A stretch of 8,017 bases of DNA from Verrucomicrobiota bacterium. Its GTDB lineage: Bacteria > Verrucomicrobiota > Verrucomicrobiia > Limisphaerales > UBA11358. Made by a program: the position numbers and the translations under genes. A model generated the notes under the pieces. That model did not search any database. It was not told the DNA's origin and saw nothing but the letters and a program-made list of their open reading frames with translations. Positions 1-5,399 of this stretch are shown here, piece after piece. Location of the stretch: contig JAJPKI010000367.1 of the NCBI GenBank assembly GCA_021323835.1, positions 1 to 8,017 of the forward strand, given 5' to 3'. Numbering within the stretch: the first letter of the stretch is position 1; each line of letters starts with the position of its first letter.

Positions 1-3
1 AAG

Positions 4-23
4 TTTATTCCGTCGGGAATAAA
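4..23. repeat. Perfect 8-bp palindrome upstream of the ECF sigma gene
   Basis: TTTATTCC (4-11), loop GTCG (12-15), GGAATAAA (16-23). The arms are perfectly complementary. It ends 40 bp before the sigma start. It could be an operator, or a hairpin ending a gene left of the window, although no T-run follows on the plus strand. Its right arm coincides with the proposed ECF-type -35 element, which favours a regulatory reading. Confidence 0.55.
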
Positions 24-44
24 ATTCTGCGCCGCGCAGTCATC
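16..44 (+). promoter_or_regulatory. Candidate ECF-type promoter of the sigma/anti-sigma pair
   Basis: GGAATAAA (16-23) resembles the GGAAC-like -35 element of many ECF sigma factors. GTCATC (39-44) sits 15 nt downstream where a -10 element with a GTC core is expected. The start codon follows 19 nt later. ECF genes are commonly autoregulated, so a self-recognised promoter is plausible. The match is by eye and the motif is short. Confidence 0.35.
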
Positions 45-63
45 AAATGAATGAGAACAACAC

Positions 64-573
64 TTGAGCGCGACTGAATCACAATTCGAGCAAATCGTGA
101 TGCCGCACCTTGACGCGGCTTACAACCTCGCGCGCTGGCTGGCGGGCAACGACCACGACGCCGCGGACATCGTGCAAGACGCCAGTGTGCGTGCGTTTCG
201 GTTTATCGGAAATTGTCGCGGCGAAAATGCGCGTGCGTGGCTGCTCATGATTGTGCGCAACACGGCGTTCACGTGGCTGAAGAAAAACCGGCCGCAGGCG
301 ATTGTTTCCATTGACGACGATGAACTTGCAGAGATTGAAGATACAAACAGCGCCACCAATTCGTTTCGCGGTGCCGATAAAAATGTTTTACGCGCCGCGC
401 TCGAAGAATTGCCGCTCGAATTCCGCGAGGCGCTCGTGTTGCGCGAACTTGAAGGTTTTTCTTACAAGGAAATCGCCGAAGTCGCGGACGTGCCTGTCGG
501 CACCGTCATGTCGCGTCTCGCCCGCGCGCGACGCCAATTGCAAAATCATTTTGCGCAGAAAGGAAATCTATGA
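64..573 (+). CDS. ECF-family RNA polymerase sigma factor
   Basis: This 169-aa protein directs RNA polymerase to a small regulon, probably in response to a signal relayed by the membrane anti-sigma factor encoded next. Sigma region 2 spans about residues 10-75, with the acidic DHDAADIVQDASVRAF helix (31-46) that contacts core polymerase and the -10-melting segment ARAWLLMIVRN. Region 4 spans about 108-160, with the LEELPLEFREALVLRELEG core and a helix-turn-helix at about 134-153 (SYKEIAEVADVPVGTVMSRL). The start is TTG at 64: the frame has a stop at 52-54, and the two nearby ATGs (47 and 51) lie in other frames and soon hit stops. No clear Shine-Dalgarno is visible. The stop overlaps the next gene's ATG in an ATGA arrangement, so the two are translationally coupled. 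The ECF subgroup cannot be fixed by eye. Confidence 0.93.
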   Translation: MSATESQFEQIVMPHLDAAYNLARWLAGNDHDAADIVQDASVRAFRFIGNCRGENARAWLLMIVRNTAFTWLKKNRPQAIVSIDDDELAEIEDTNSATNSFRGADKNVLRAALEELPLEFREALVLRELEGFSYKEIAEVADVPVGTVMSRLARARRQLQNHFAQKGNL

Positions 574-1307
574 ACTGCGCTGAAATCCGCAAATTGCTCC
601 ACGCTTACGCCGACGGTGAATTGGATTTGGTCCGCAACCTCGAAGTCGAACAACATTTAAAATCCTGCGCCAAATGCGCAGCAGAGAAAAATTCCATCCA
701 ATCGTTGCGCGATGCGTTGCGGCAAAATGATTTGGCTTATCGCGCGCCGAATGCGTTGCGAAAAGAAATTCAAAAAATGGTTCGCACGGCTCGCGAGGAC
801 GCTCGCCCCACCATTAATCCGTGGTTTTGGAAATTGCTCACCGCCGGTGCGACGGCATTCGCTGCGCTTGTCATTTTTTTGCGGCCCGCTGGAATTTCCG
901 GCCACGACCAATTGCTCAACGATGCCGTCGCCAGTCACGTCCGATCGCTTCAAGCAAATCATTTGACCGATGTCTTGTCGTCCGACCAGCACACCGTCAA
1001 GCCGTGGTTCGACGGCAAAATTGATTTTGCGCCGGACGCGAAGGATTTCGCGGCACAAAATTTTCCGCTCGTCGGTGGGCGACTGGATTATCTGGACGGC
1101 CGCACCGTGGCCGCGCTGGTTTACAAGCGCAACAAGCATTTCATTAACGTCTTCGTCTGGCCGGAGAAAAATGCGGGCGCGGGAGAAACTAAAAACCTTC
1201 GCGGCTATTCCATCATCAATTGCGATGCGAACGGGATGCATTACTGCTTGGTTTCCGATTTGAATGCGACCGAATTGAACGAGCTTGCCCGATTGCTTGC
1301 ACCGTGA
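570..1307 (+). CDS. Zinc-finger, single-pass transmembrane anti-sigma factor
   Basis: This 245-aa protein is predicted to hold the preceding sigma factor at the inner membrane and release it on signal. The N-terminal domain carries the ZAS/zf-HC2 pattern: Cys3, then His29-x3-Cys33-x2-Cys36 (HLKSCAKC). One hydrophobic segment at about residues 86-104 (FWKLLTAGATAFAALVIFL) places the N-terminus in the cytoplasm and residues 105-245 outside. The outer domain contains HTVKPWFDGKIDFAPDAKDF (141-160) and a later GYSIINCDANGMHYCLVSD stretch, a layout I recognise from other anti-sigma proteins of this kind. Start ATG 570 overlaps the sigma stop by 4 bp and has a Shine-Dalgarno AAAGGA (559-564) 5 nt upstream. 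The inducing signal is not evident. Confidence 0.9.
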   Translation: MNCAEIRKLLHAYADGELDLVRNLEVEQHLKSCAKCAAEKNSIQSLRDALRQNDLAYRAPNALRKEIQKMVRTAREDARPTINPWFWKLLTAGATAFAALVIFLRPAGISGHDQLLNDAVASHVRSLQANHLTDVLSSDQHTVKPWFDGKIDFAPDAKDFAAQNFPLVGGRLDYLDGRTVAALVYKRNKHFINVFVWPEKNAGAGETKNLRGYSIINCDANGMHYCLVSDLNATELNELARLLAP

Positions 1308-1326
1308 ATAATTATGGGTTTATAAA
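1297..1326 (+). promoter_or_regulatory. Possible promoter of the DUF4256 gene
   Basis: TTGCAC (1297-1302), 18-bp spacer, TATAAA (1321-1326). Only 8 nt separate TATAAA from the ATG at 1335, so a transcript would begin at or next to the start codon. No Shine-Dalgarno is present. A small inverted repeat GGTTT-ATA-AAACC (1317-1329) overlaps the -10 box. The -35 match is weak (TTG only). Confidence 0.3.
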
Positions 1327-1334
1327 ACCGATAT

Positions 1335-1910
1335 ATGAGCAACATCAAGAGCAATAAAAAGGAGTTATCCCCCAAACAACGCGAAGAATTGCTCAAAGTT
1401 TTGAAAGCGCGGTTCGAAAAAAATCCGAGCCGTCACAAGGGGCTTGATTGGACGAAAGTGCAGGCGCGATTGGAGGCCAAGCCGGAAAAATTGTGGTCGC
1501 TCAATGAAATGGAACGCACCGGCGGTGAACCGGATGTCGTCGGTCATGATAAAAAGTCGGGCGAAATTATTTTCTTCGATTGTTCGGAGCAGACGCCGTC
1601 GGGTCGCGGCAGTCTTTGTTACGACGATGAAGCGTTGGCATCGCGCAAAGAACACAAGCCCAAAGGCAGCGCGGTGGGATTGGCCGCGGCGATGGGTGTG
1701 GAGCTTTTGACGGAGGAAGAATATTTGTCGCTGCAAAAGCTCGGCGAGTTCGACACCAAACGGTCGAGTTGGATTCAAACGCCGCCGGAAATCCGTAAAC
1801 TGGGCGGCGCGCTTTACGGCGAACGCCGTTACAACTGTAACTTCATCGGTCACAACGGCGCGGAATCATATTATCAGGGCAGAGGGTTTCGCGGTTCGCT
1901 CAAGGTTTAG
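1335..1910 (+). CDS. DUF4256 family protein
   Basis: This 191-aa protein is recognisable as DUF4256, a widespread bacterial family without a known biochemical role. The family hallmarks I see are PDVVGHDKKSGEIIFFDCSE (66-85), a GRGSLCYDDEAL segment, a conserved AAAMGVELLTEEEYLSLQKL block, and a C-terminal stretch with KLGGALYGERRYNCNFIGHN followed by GAESYYQGRGFRGSLKV. There is no signal peptide or membrane segment, so it is probably cytoplasmic. The N-terminal 50 residues are charged and helical in appearance. Length fits the family (about 185-195 aa). It lies 27 bp after the anti-sigma gene on the same strand but may have its own promoter. Its last 11 bp overlap the convergent HTH gene. I assign no function. 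Confidence 0.9.
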   Translation: MSNIKSNKKELSPKQREELLKVLKARFEKNPSRHKGLDWTKVQARLEAKPEKLWSLNEMERTGGEPDVVGHDKKSGEIIFFDCSEQTPSGRGSLCYDDEALASRKEHKPKGSAVGLAAAMGVELLTEEEYLSLQKLGEFDTKRSSWIQTPPEIRKLGGALYGERRYNCNFIGHNGAESYYQGRGFRGSLKV

Positions 1911-2139
1911 ATTGGGTTTCTGACTTAACTTTTTTGCCGTTTTTATATTCCAGAATGTCGCCCGGCTGGCAATCCAATGCTCTGCAGGCAGCTTCCAACG
2001 TCGAGAAACGGATCGCTTTTGCTTTGCCGTTTTTCAAAACAGAAATGTTGGCCATGGTGATGCCGACTTTTTCGGCGAGTTCGGTGACGCTCATTTTTCG
2101 TTTCGCCAGCATGACGTCGAGATTGATGATGATTGCCAT
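1900..2139 (-). CDS. Small Cro/C1-type HTH transcriptional regulator (YozG-like)
   Basis: This 79-aa DNA-binding protein is almost entirely one XRE-type helix-turn-helix domain: MLAKRKMSVTELAEKVGITM, then ANISVLKNGKAKAIRFSTLE, then ACRALDCQPGDILEY. This is the compact class related to Bacillus YozG, commonly found beside DUF2975 membrane proteins. It is the second gene of a unit, starting 9 bp after the DUF2975 stop, and a two-gene autoregulated module is the natural reading. A plausible target is the perfect inverted repeat at 2701-2719 in the unit's promoter. The lysine-rich tail (KNGKKVKSETQSKP) is probably unstructured. No strong Shine-Dalgarno precedes the ATG, so coupling to the upstream gene is likely. 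Its 3' end overlaps the DUF4256 gene tail to tail by 11 bp. Confidence 0.88.
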   Translation of the reverse strand: MAIIINLDVMLAKRKMSVTELAEKVGITMANISVLKNGKAKAIRFSTLEAACRALDCQPGDILEYKNGKKVKSETQSKP

Positions 2140-2148
2140 ATTGGTTGG

Positions 2149-2631
2149 TTATACGGTCAGGTCGTTCTCGGATTTTATATCCACGGCTTTTTGTAACGTT
2201 CTTTCAAACACGGCCGCGGCAGTGGCGATGACGATAGAAATGAAAGTAGCGACAACGCACAGAGCAATAAACCCCGCGGGGTCGTCCTCTGCAGCGTGAA
2301 ACATCCTTATGTAGAGTGCGGCCATCACAATTAAGATGCTTTGGATGATGGCGCAGTATTTTATCGTCCGTAAAGCGTTCACGGCAGGTTGCGAAAATAC
2401 TTTATTTTGCCGGATGTAATCCAACAGCTTGAATGCTTGAAACAGCGCCATGAAAAATGAAATGGATGCGATATACACATACGCCAAAAAAGGGTCGTGG
2501 AAATAAACCTCAAAGAATGTGACATGCGCGTTTCTGCCTTCAACGTGAGGTTCCCAAAGCAAAAGAGCCAGAACGCCGATGCCGATCAGCACAATGACCA
2601 CCTGAAGAAATATTGTTGAGCTTTTTTTCAT
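2149..2631 (-). CDS. DUF2975 family four-helix membrane protein
   Basis: This 160-aa integral membrane protein has four hydrophobic segments at about residues 7-26, 48-68, 92-110 and 119-142, and ends in FERTLQKAVDIKSENDLTV, the characteristic DUF2975 terminus. The family's function is unknown. It is regularly paired with a small YozG-type regulator, as here (B. subtilis YoaS/YozG is the best-known example). I place the start at ATG 2631, not at the in-frame GTG at 2643. AGGTGA (2640-2645) stands 8 nt before the ATG and would itself contain the GTG, while nothing resembling a ribosome site precedes the GTG. With the GTG start the protein would gain four residues (MKYF). The promoter and an inverted repeat lie at 2701-2746. 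This stretch looks more AT-rich than the flanking genes, which may reflect acquisition as a module. Confidence 0.88.
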   Translation of the reverse strand: MKKSSTIFLQVVIVLIGIGVLALLLWEPHVEGRNAHVTFFEVYFHDPFLAYVYIASISFFMALFQAFKLLDYIRQNKVFSQPAVNALRTIKYCAIIQSILIVMAALYIRMFHAAEDDPAGFIALCVVATFISIVIATAAAVFERTLQKAVDIKSENDLTV

Positions 2632-2639
2632 AAAATATT

Positions 2640-2645
2640 TCACCT
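2640..2645 (-). promoter_or_regulatory. Ribosome binding site deciding the DUF2975 start
   Basis: AGGTGA on the minus strand, 8 nt upstream of ATG 2631. It is one of the few good Shine-Dalgarno sequences in the window and overlaps the alternative GTG codon, making ATG 2631 the better start. Confidence 0.65.
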
Positions 2646-2653
2646 AAACTAAT

Positions 2654-2670
2654 GCCGCAGCTTAAGCGGC
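2654..2670 (-). other. GC-rich hairpin in the DUF2975 leader
   Basis: GCCGC and GCGGC arms (2666-2670 and 2654-2658) flank a 7-nt loop. It lies in the predicted 5' leader, ending 8 nt before the ribosome site, so it could affect translation initiation. No T-run follows, so it is not a standard terminator. Its role is inferred only. Confidence 0.35.
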
Positions 2671-2700
2671 TGTTTATCGTTTGTCAATAAATAACTATTG

Positions 2701-2719
2701 ATAATTGGAAAACAATTAT
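2701..2719. promoter_or_regulatory. Operator-like inverted repeat at the DUF2975/YozG promoter
   Basis: ATAATTG (2701-2707), GAAAA spacer, CAATTAT (2713-2719). The arms are perfect 7-bp complements, 12 bp centre to centre. The repeat overlaps the downstream end of the -10 box and the expected transcription start, where a bound Cro-like dimer would block transcription. The likely binder is the HTH protein encoded in the same unit; this is inference. Confidence 0.5.
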
Positions 2720-2746
2720 TGTATATCAAATTGTGGGAATTGTCAT
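2718..2746 (-). promoter_or_regulatory. Sigma-70-like promoter of the DUF2975/YozG unit
   Basis: On the minus strand, -35 ATGACA (2741-2746), 17-bp spacer, -10 TACAAT (2718-2723). Each hexamer matches 5 of 6 consensus positions. Transcription would start near 2711, giving a leader of about 80 nt containing the hairpin at 2654-2670 and the AGGTGA ribosome site. Confidence 0.6.
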
Positions 2747-2763
2747 TGCGGTGGTGATGCCGC

Positions 2764-2778
2764 AGCCTCGCTCAGGCT
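2764..2778. other. Small hairpin after the 54-codon gene
   Basis: AGCCT and AGGCT flank a 5-nt loop, 15 bp beyond the stop of the small minus-strand gene. No T-run follows on either strand, so termination is uncertain. The adjoining sequence ATGCCGCAGC (2757-2766) recurs at 2652-2661. Confidence 0.25.
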
Positions 2779-2793
2779 CTAAGTGGTAAAAAA

Positions 2794-2958
2794 TTAACTG
2801 GCGGATGCTTCAAACATGGCACGCATCACTTTTTTCCAGTGCGTTCGTTCGAGGTCCTCATGTCGGAAGTCAATGGCCTGGGCTTGCGCCTTCATCCAAA
2901 GCGGCATCGGGTTGCCTCGATTCAGTGAGAATCGGTTTGTTTTCCGGTTAGCTTTCAT
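2794..2958 (-). CDS. Hypothetical small protein, 54 aa
   Basis: I do not recognise this protein family. It fills most of an otherwise empty 385-bp gap. It begins MKANRKTNRFSLNRGN, continues PMPLWMKAQAQAIDF and ends RTHWKKVMRAMFEASAS. The sequence is basic, with two tryptophans and a helical, amphipathic-looking C-terminal half (residues 22-52). It has no signal peptide or membrane segment. The amino-acid composition looks like a real protein, not random translation. The reading frame has an ATG start, a TAA stop and no competing ORF. Against it: no Shine-Dalgarno precedes the ATG and the length is short. It lies 70 bp downstream of the secreted-protein gene on the same strand, with a weak hairpin between them. 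Function unknown. Confidence 0.55.
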   Translation of the reverse strand: MKANRKTNRFSLNRGNPMPLWMKAQAQAIDFRHEDLERTHWKKVMRAMFEASAS

Positions 2959-2980
2959 GGCGTGAAGAATAAATCTGAAA

Positions 2981-2996
2981 ATGGTTCACCAACCAT
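2981..2996 (-). terminator. Weak hairpin downstream of the secreted-protein gene
   Basis: ATGGTT and AACCAT form a perfect 6-bp stem with a 4-nt loop. Reading the minus strand, TTTCAGATTT follows. It lies 32 bp after the stop at 3029. The stem is short and has few GC pairs, so it may be an inefficient terminator or an operator for the small gene at 2794-2958. Confidence 0.3.
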
Positions 2997-3028
2997 GGGG
3001 TATTTCATTGATGTGAACGTGATTCAAC

Positions 3029-3874
3029 TTATCCCCACGGCAGAGTGATGCCGGCAACCAACGCCGGACGGTCTCGCATTTCTATCCCCGCGTTAAAGAT
3101 GCCGCCGGACTTAAACGTTTTAAGCAACTTAAGCACCGCCTTTTTTTCCGATGCGTGTTGTCCAAACTGATAAGACGTGCCGAGTTCGATGGAAATAGAA
3201 GTCGTAATCGGCGCGGATAAAGTCAGTTCGAAACAATGGTCGCCGAAATTTTTGAAATAATATCGCGCGTCCCACAAGAACAACACGTGCGCCATGTCTT
3301 TAATTCTTCCGCCTACATACGCATACGGGTCGGTGCGGAACGGGCGCACGCCGTAACGCAGATGGCCTTCTTCCAATTGCGTCTTCCACCAGGAATATTC
3401 CATTGACCGATAGGACGGATCGAGAGGTGAAACACTTTCTTCGTCGGAATTATCCAGCGAGTTCCAAAGTAGACGCGCAAAAAATCCGTGTTGCTGGCGT
3501 ATCCACGACAAGACGGGCAAGTCCAAAGTCAGCAGCGTATCTCGCGCGCTTGTGCGAAAGGAATCGGCGAACGCATGCCGCGCCACGATGGTATCGTAAT
3601 TGCGAATGTCATTGAAATCCTGGCCTGTCCATAAGCCATTCACGTTGCTGAAATTATATGGTTGAAACCGGTCGTTATTGATACTCGTGGCACGCCGGTC
3701 AAACGCCGTCTGGAATTGTCCCCAGAGCGAAGCCGGTTCCACCTCAATCGGAGTGCCGTATAAGTCTGAATTTTGCTGATATAAAAAATTAACGTCTAAA
3801 TCGCTCGCCTGCACTTCTGTTTCCAGAACCGCCGCCGCGCAAATCAACATCAGCAAATGAACACGTATCCGCAT
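3029..3874 (-). CDS. Hypothetical exported protein, probably outer-membrane associated
   Basis: This is a 281-aa protein of a family I do not recognise. MRIRVHLLMLICAAAVLETEVQA (by position 1-23) has the basic start, hydrophobic core and V-x-A end of a signal peptide, giving a mature protein of about 258 aa. The mature part is rich in aromatic residues and has alternating strands towards the C-terminus (HCFELTLSAPITTSISIELG, 213-232; GGIFNAGIEMRDRPALVAGI, 257-276, then TLPWG). This suits beta structure or a small outer-membrane barrel, but no conserved motif confirms it. I chose ATG 3874 because it puts the signal peptide at the N-terminus. The same frame extends to a TTG at 3967, but those 31 extra residues are arginine-rich and would bury the signal. 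It follows rsmH by 222 bp on the same strand, and its promoter is unclear. A TTGTAT-17-TCTATT pair at 4024-4052 is a weak candidate. Confidence 0.7.
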   Translation of the reverse strand: MRIRVHLLMLICAAAVLETEVQASDLDVNFLYQQNSDLYGTPIEVEPASLWGQFQTAFDRRATSINNDRFQPYNFSNVNGLWTGQDFNDIRNYDTIVARHAFADSFRTSARDTLLTLDLPVLSWIRQQHGFFARLLWNSLDNSDEESVSPLDPSYRSMEYSWWKTQLEEGHLRYGVRPFRTDPYAYVGGRIKDMAHVLFLWDARYYFKNFGDHCFELTLSAPITTSISIELGTSYQFGQHASEKKAVLKLLKTFKSGGIFNAGIEMRDRPALVAGITLPWG

Positions 3875-4096
3875 CGGCTTTCGCTGGCGGACGGGCGCAA
3901 CGAACCGAAGGTCGCTGCGACGCCGCGCAGATTGATTCCCCTGATGCCTTCCAATACAAAACGGCAAGTGCTCTTTTGCGGCACCTTCCGTCCGGAAAGC
4001 ATTACAATTTTCATAGTCACAGTAATAGAACCCGAGAATCTGTCTGATACAACGGAGGTATATCCCGCATCCTACAAATTGCCGCTGTAAGAAGGA

Positions 4097-5137
4097 TTAC
4101 TCGCTTGCTCGGCGCGCCCAGCGCAATTTTGCGGAAGTGGAACGTGGATTAGAATTTTGTTCTTCGGCGGTGGGGCGGATGACTTCGTGGGAAATTTCGG
4201 AATAAATTCCATTCTGGTGGCCGCCTGCAAAGGCTTTTTTCACGCGGCGGTCTTCGCCGGAATGGAACGTGAGAATTGCCACGCGCCCGCCGGGATTCAG
4301 GCACGCGGGCAGATTGCGAAGAAACGAATCGAGCGCGGAAAATTCATCGTTCACGGCGATGCGCAACGTCTGGAAGACGCGCCGGACGGAGAGAGCGCAA
4401 TCTTCTTTGTTCAAACGCGGCAATGCGGTGCGGATGGCATTGGCGAGAGATTTGGTGGTGGCGAAATTTTTTCCGGCGATTTCCGGAGCAATTTTGTCGG
4501 CATGCGGTTCATCGGCATATTCGACGAGCAATTTGGCGAGCGCATTGGAATTTATTTTTTCCAGAAAGGCGGACGCCGGCTGGCCGCGTTGCGGATTCAT
4601 GCGCATGTCGAGCGGACCGTCGAATTTTATCGAGAAGCCGCGCGCGGGATTGTCAATCTGCATGGAGGAAACGCCGAGGTCGGCGAGAATCAAATCCGCT
4701 CCGGCAATTTCATTGTCTGCGAGAATTTTTTGCAGTCCGGCGAAATTGCTGCGATGCGCGGTGAAAATTTCCGCGCCAAAACCAAGTGCGCGGAGACGAG
4801 ATTCGGTTTTGGGAAGTTCAATCGGGTCGGCGTCGAGGCCGAGCAATTTTCCGCCGGGCGTGATTCGTGAAAGAATTTCCTGCGCATGACCGCCGTAACC
4901 GAGCGTGCAATCCACCGCTATTTCACCCGACTTGGGCGCGAGCACGTCAAGAATCTCTACGACCATGATGGGGCGATGCGTGCCAGCGGGCGTTTTGCCG
5001 GACGCGATAACTTTTTCCACCGTTTCCGCGTAACGCTCGGGATTGTGCTCCTTATATTTATCTTCGAAGCGGCGTGGATTTTTGCCGCTGTAACGCGGAC
5101 GGCGTTTGTGCGGTGTTGGCGTGAGGCTGTCGGACAT
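4097..5137 (-). CDS. rsmH: 16S rRNA (cytosine-1402 N4)-methyltransferase
   Basis: RsmH uses S-adenosylmethionine to methylate N4 of C1402 in the 16S rRNA P-site region, in the cytoplasm. The 346-aa sequence shows the family motifs in order: HRPIMVVEIL (54-63), the SAM-binding DCTLGYGGHA (76-85), LDADPIEL (101-108), DLGVSSMQID (153-162), RGFSIKFDGPLDMRM (166-180), RVFQTLRIAVNDE (253-265), TFHSGEDRRVKKAF (290-303) and the C-terminal NPRSTSAKLRWARR (330-343). The N-terminal 53 residues are an extra basic, proline-rich extension relative to E. coli RsmH (313 aa). The usual HSLEDR motif reads HSGEDR. It starts 3 bp after the small gene at 5141-5350, so the two are co-transcribed. No mraZ, ftsL or ftsI is next to it, so it lies outside a cell-division cluster. 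Confidence 0.97.
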   Translation of the reverse strand: MSDSLTPTPHKRRPRYSGKNPRRFEDKYKEHNPERYAETVEKVIASGKTPAGTHRPIMVVEILDVLAPKSGEIAVDCTLGYGGHAQEILSRITPGGKLLGLDADPIELPKTESRLRALGFGAEIFTAHRSNFAGLQKILADNEIAGADLILADLGVSSMQIDNPARGFSIKFDGPLDMRMNPQRGQPASAFLEKINSNALAKLLVEYADEPHADKIAPEIAGKNFATTKSLANAIRTALPRLNKEDCALSVRRVFQTLRIAVNDEFSALDSFLRNLPACLNPGGRVAILTFHSGEDRRVKKAFAGGHQNGIYSEISHEVIRPTAEEQNSNPRSTSAKLRWARRASE

Positions 5138-5140
5138 GCG

Positions 5141-5350
5141 TTAAAGCGTCGGCGTTTCTGAAGTTTTGGGCTGCAACTGGTGCGCGCCTTTGAGCAGACG
5201 GCAGAAATCTTTTTTGCTGGTGACAATTTTTGAACCGGACTTGTCGCCGAGGTTCTCCATGGATTTGTATTCCACTTCAAGGCGTTCGAGGCGCACGATG
5301 CGAATATATTCTCCGTCTTTTTTCCAGACTTGTCCCTGGCAAAGTTTCAT
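5141..5350 (-). CDS. Hypothetical small protein co-transcribed with rsmH, 69 aa
   Basis: This short gene lies 3 bp upstream of rsmH. The protein has an N-terminal part that looks like beta strands (MKLCQGQVWKKDGEYIRIVR, then LERLEVEYKSM) followed by SKKDFCRLLKGAHQL, and has two cysteines (4 and 50). It is basic and probably cytoplasmic. Similar short proteins seem familiar from Verrucomicrobia, but that is memory, not a search. The start at ATG 5350 is supported by a TATAAT box 6 nt upstream and absence of any Shine-Dalgarno, which suggests a leaderless mRNA. Adjacency to rsmH hints at RNA or ribosome biology, with no direct evidence. I assign no function. Confidence 0.75.
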   Translation of the reverse strand: MKLCQGQVWKKDGEYIRIVRLERLEVEYKSMENLGDKSGSKIVTSKKDFCRLLKGAHQLQPKTSETPTL

Positions 5351-5356
5351 TGCGCG

Positions 5357-5384
5357 ATTATACGAGCTGCACGGTCACTGGCGA
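5357..5384 (-). promoter_or_regulatory. Promoter of the small gene-rsmH operon, probably leaderless
   Basis: On the minus strand, a perfect TATAAT (5357-5362) with TCGCCA (5379-5384) 16 bp upstream as a 4-of-6 -35. Six bases separate TATAAT from the ATG, so transcription would start at the ATG itself. A consensus TTGACA (5392-5397) is also present but lies 29 bp from the -10, too far to pair with it. Confidence 0.6.
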
Positions 5385-5399
5385 GGATTGTTGTCAAAA

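Noticed and set aside
657..1241. A 194-codon minus-strand frame opposite the anti-sigma gene
   Set aside because: The sense strand carries the zinc-finger and membrane segment with clear coding logic. The antisense product shows no domain.
1365..1853. A 162-codon minus-strand frame opposite the DUF4256 gene
   Set aside because: DUF4256 motifs run along the full sense strand. The antisense product is low-complexity and unfamiliar.
3850..4014. A 54-codon minus-strand frame beginning MKIVMLSGRKV upstream of the secreted-protein gene
   Set aside because: It overlaps the signal-peptide start of the better-supported gene in another phase. It has no ribosome site and no recognisable protein character.
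4157..4870. A 237-codon plus-strand open frame opposite rsmH
   Set aside because: It is fully antisense to a gene with every RsmH motif. Its translation has no recognisable domain, and several overlapping long frames occur here, as expected opposite codon-biased DNA.
5392..5397. Consensus TTGACA as the -35 partner of TATAAT at 5357-5362
   Set aside because: The spacing is 29 bp, far beyond the usable 15-19 bp.
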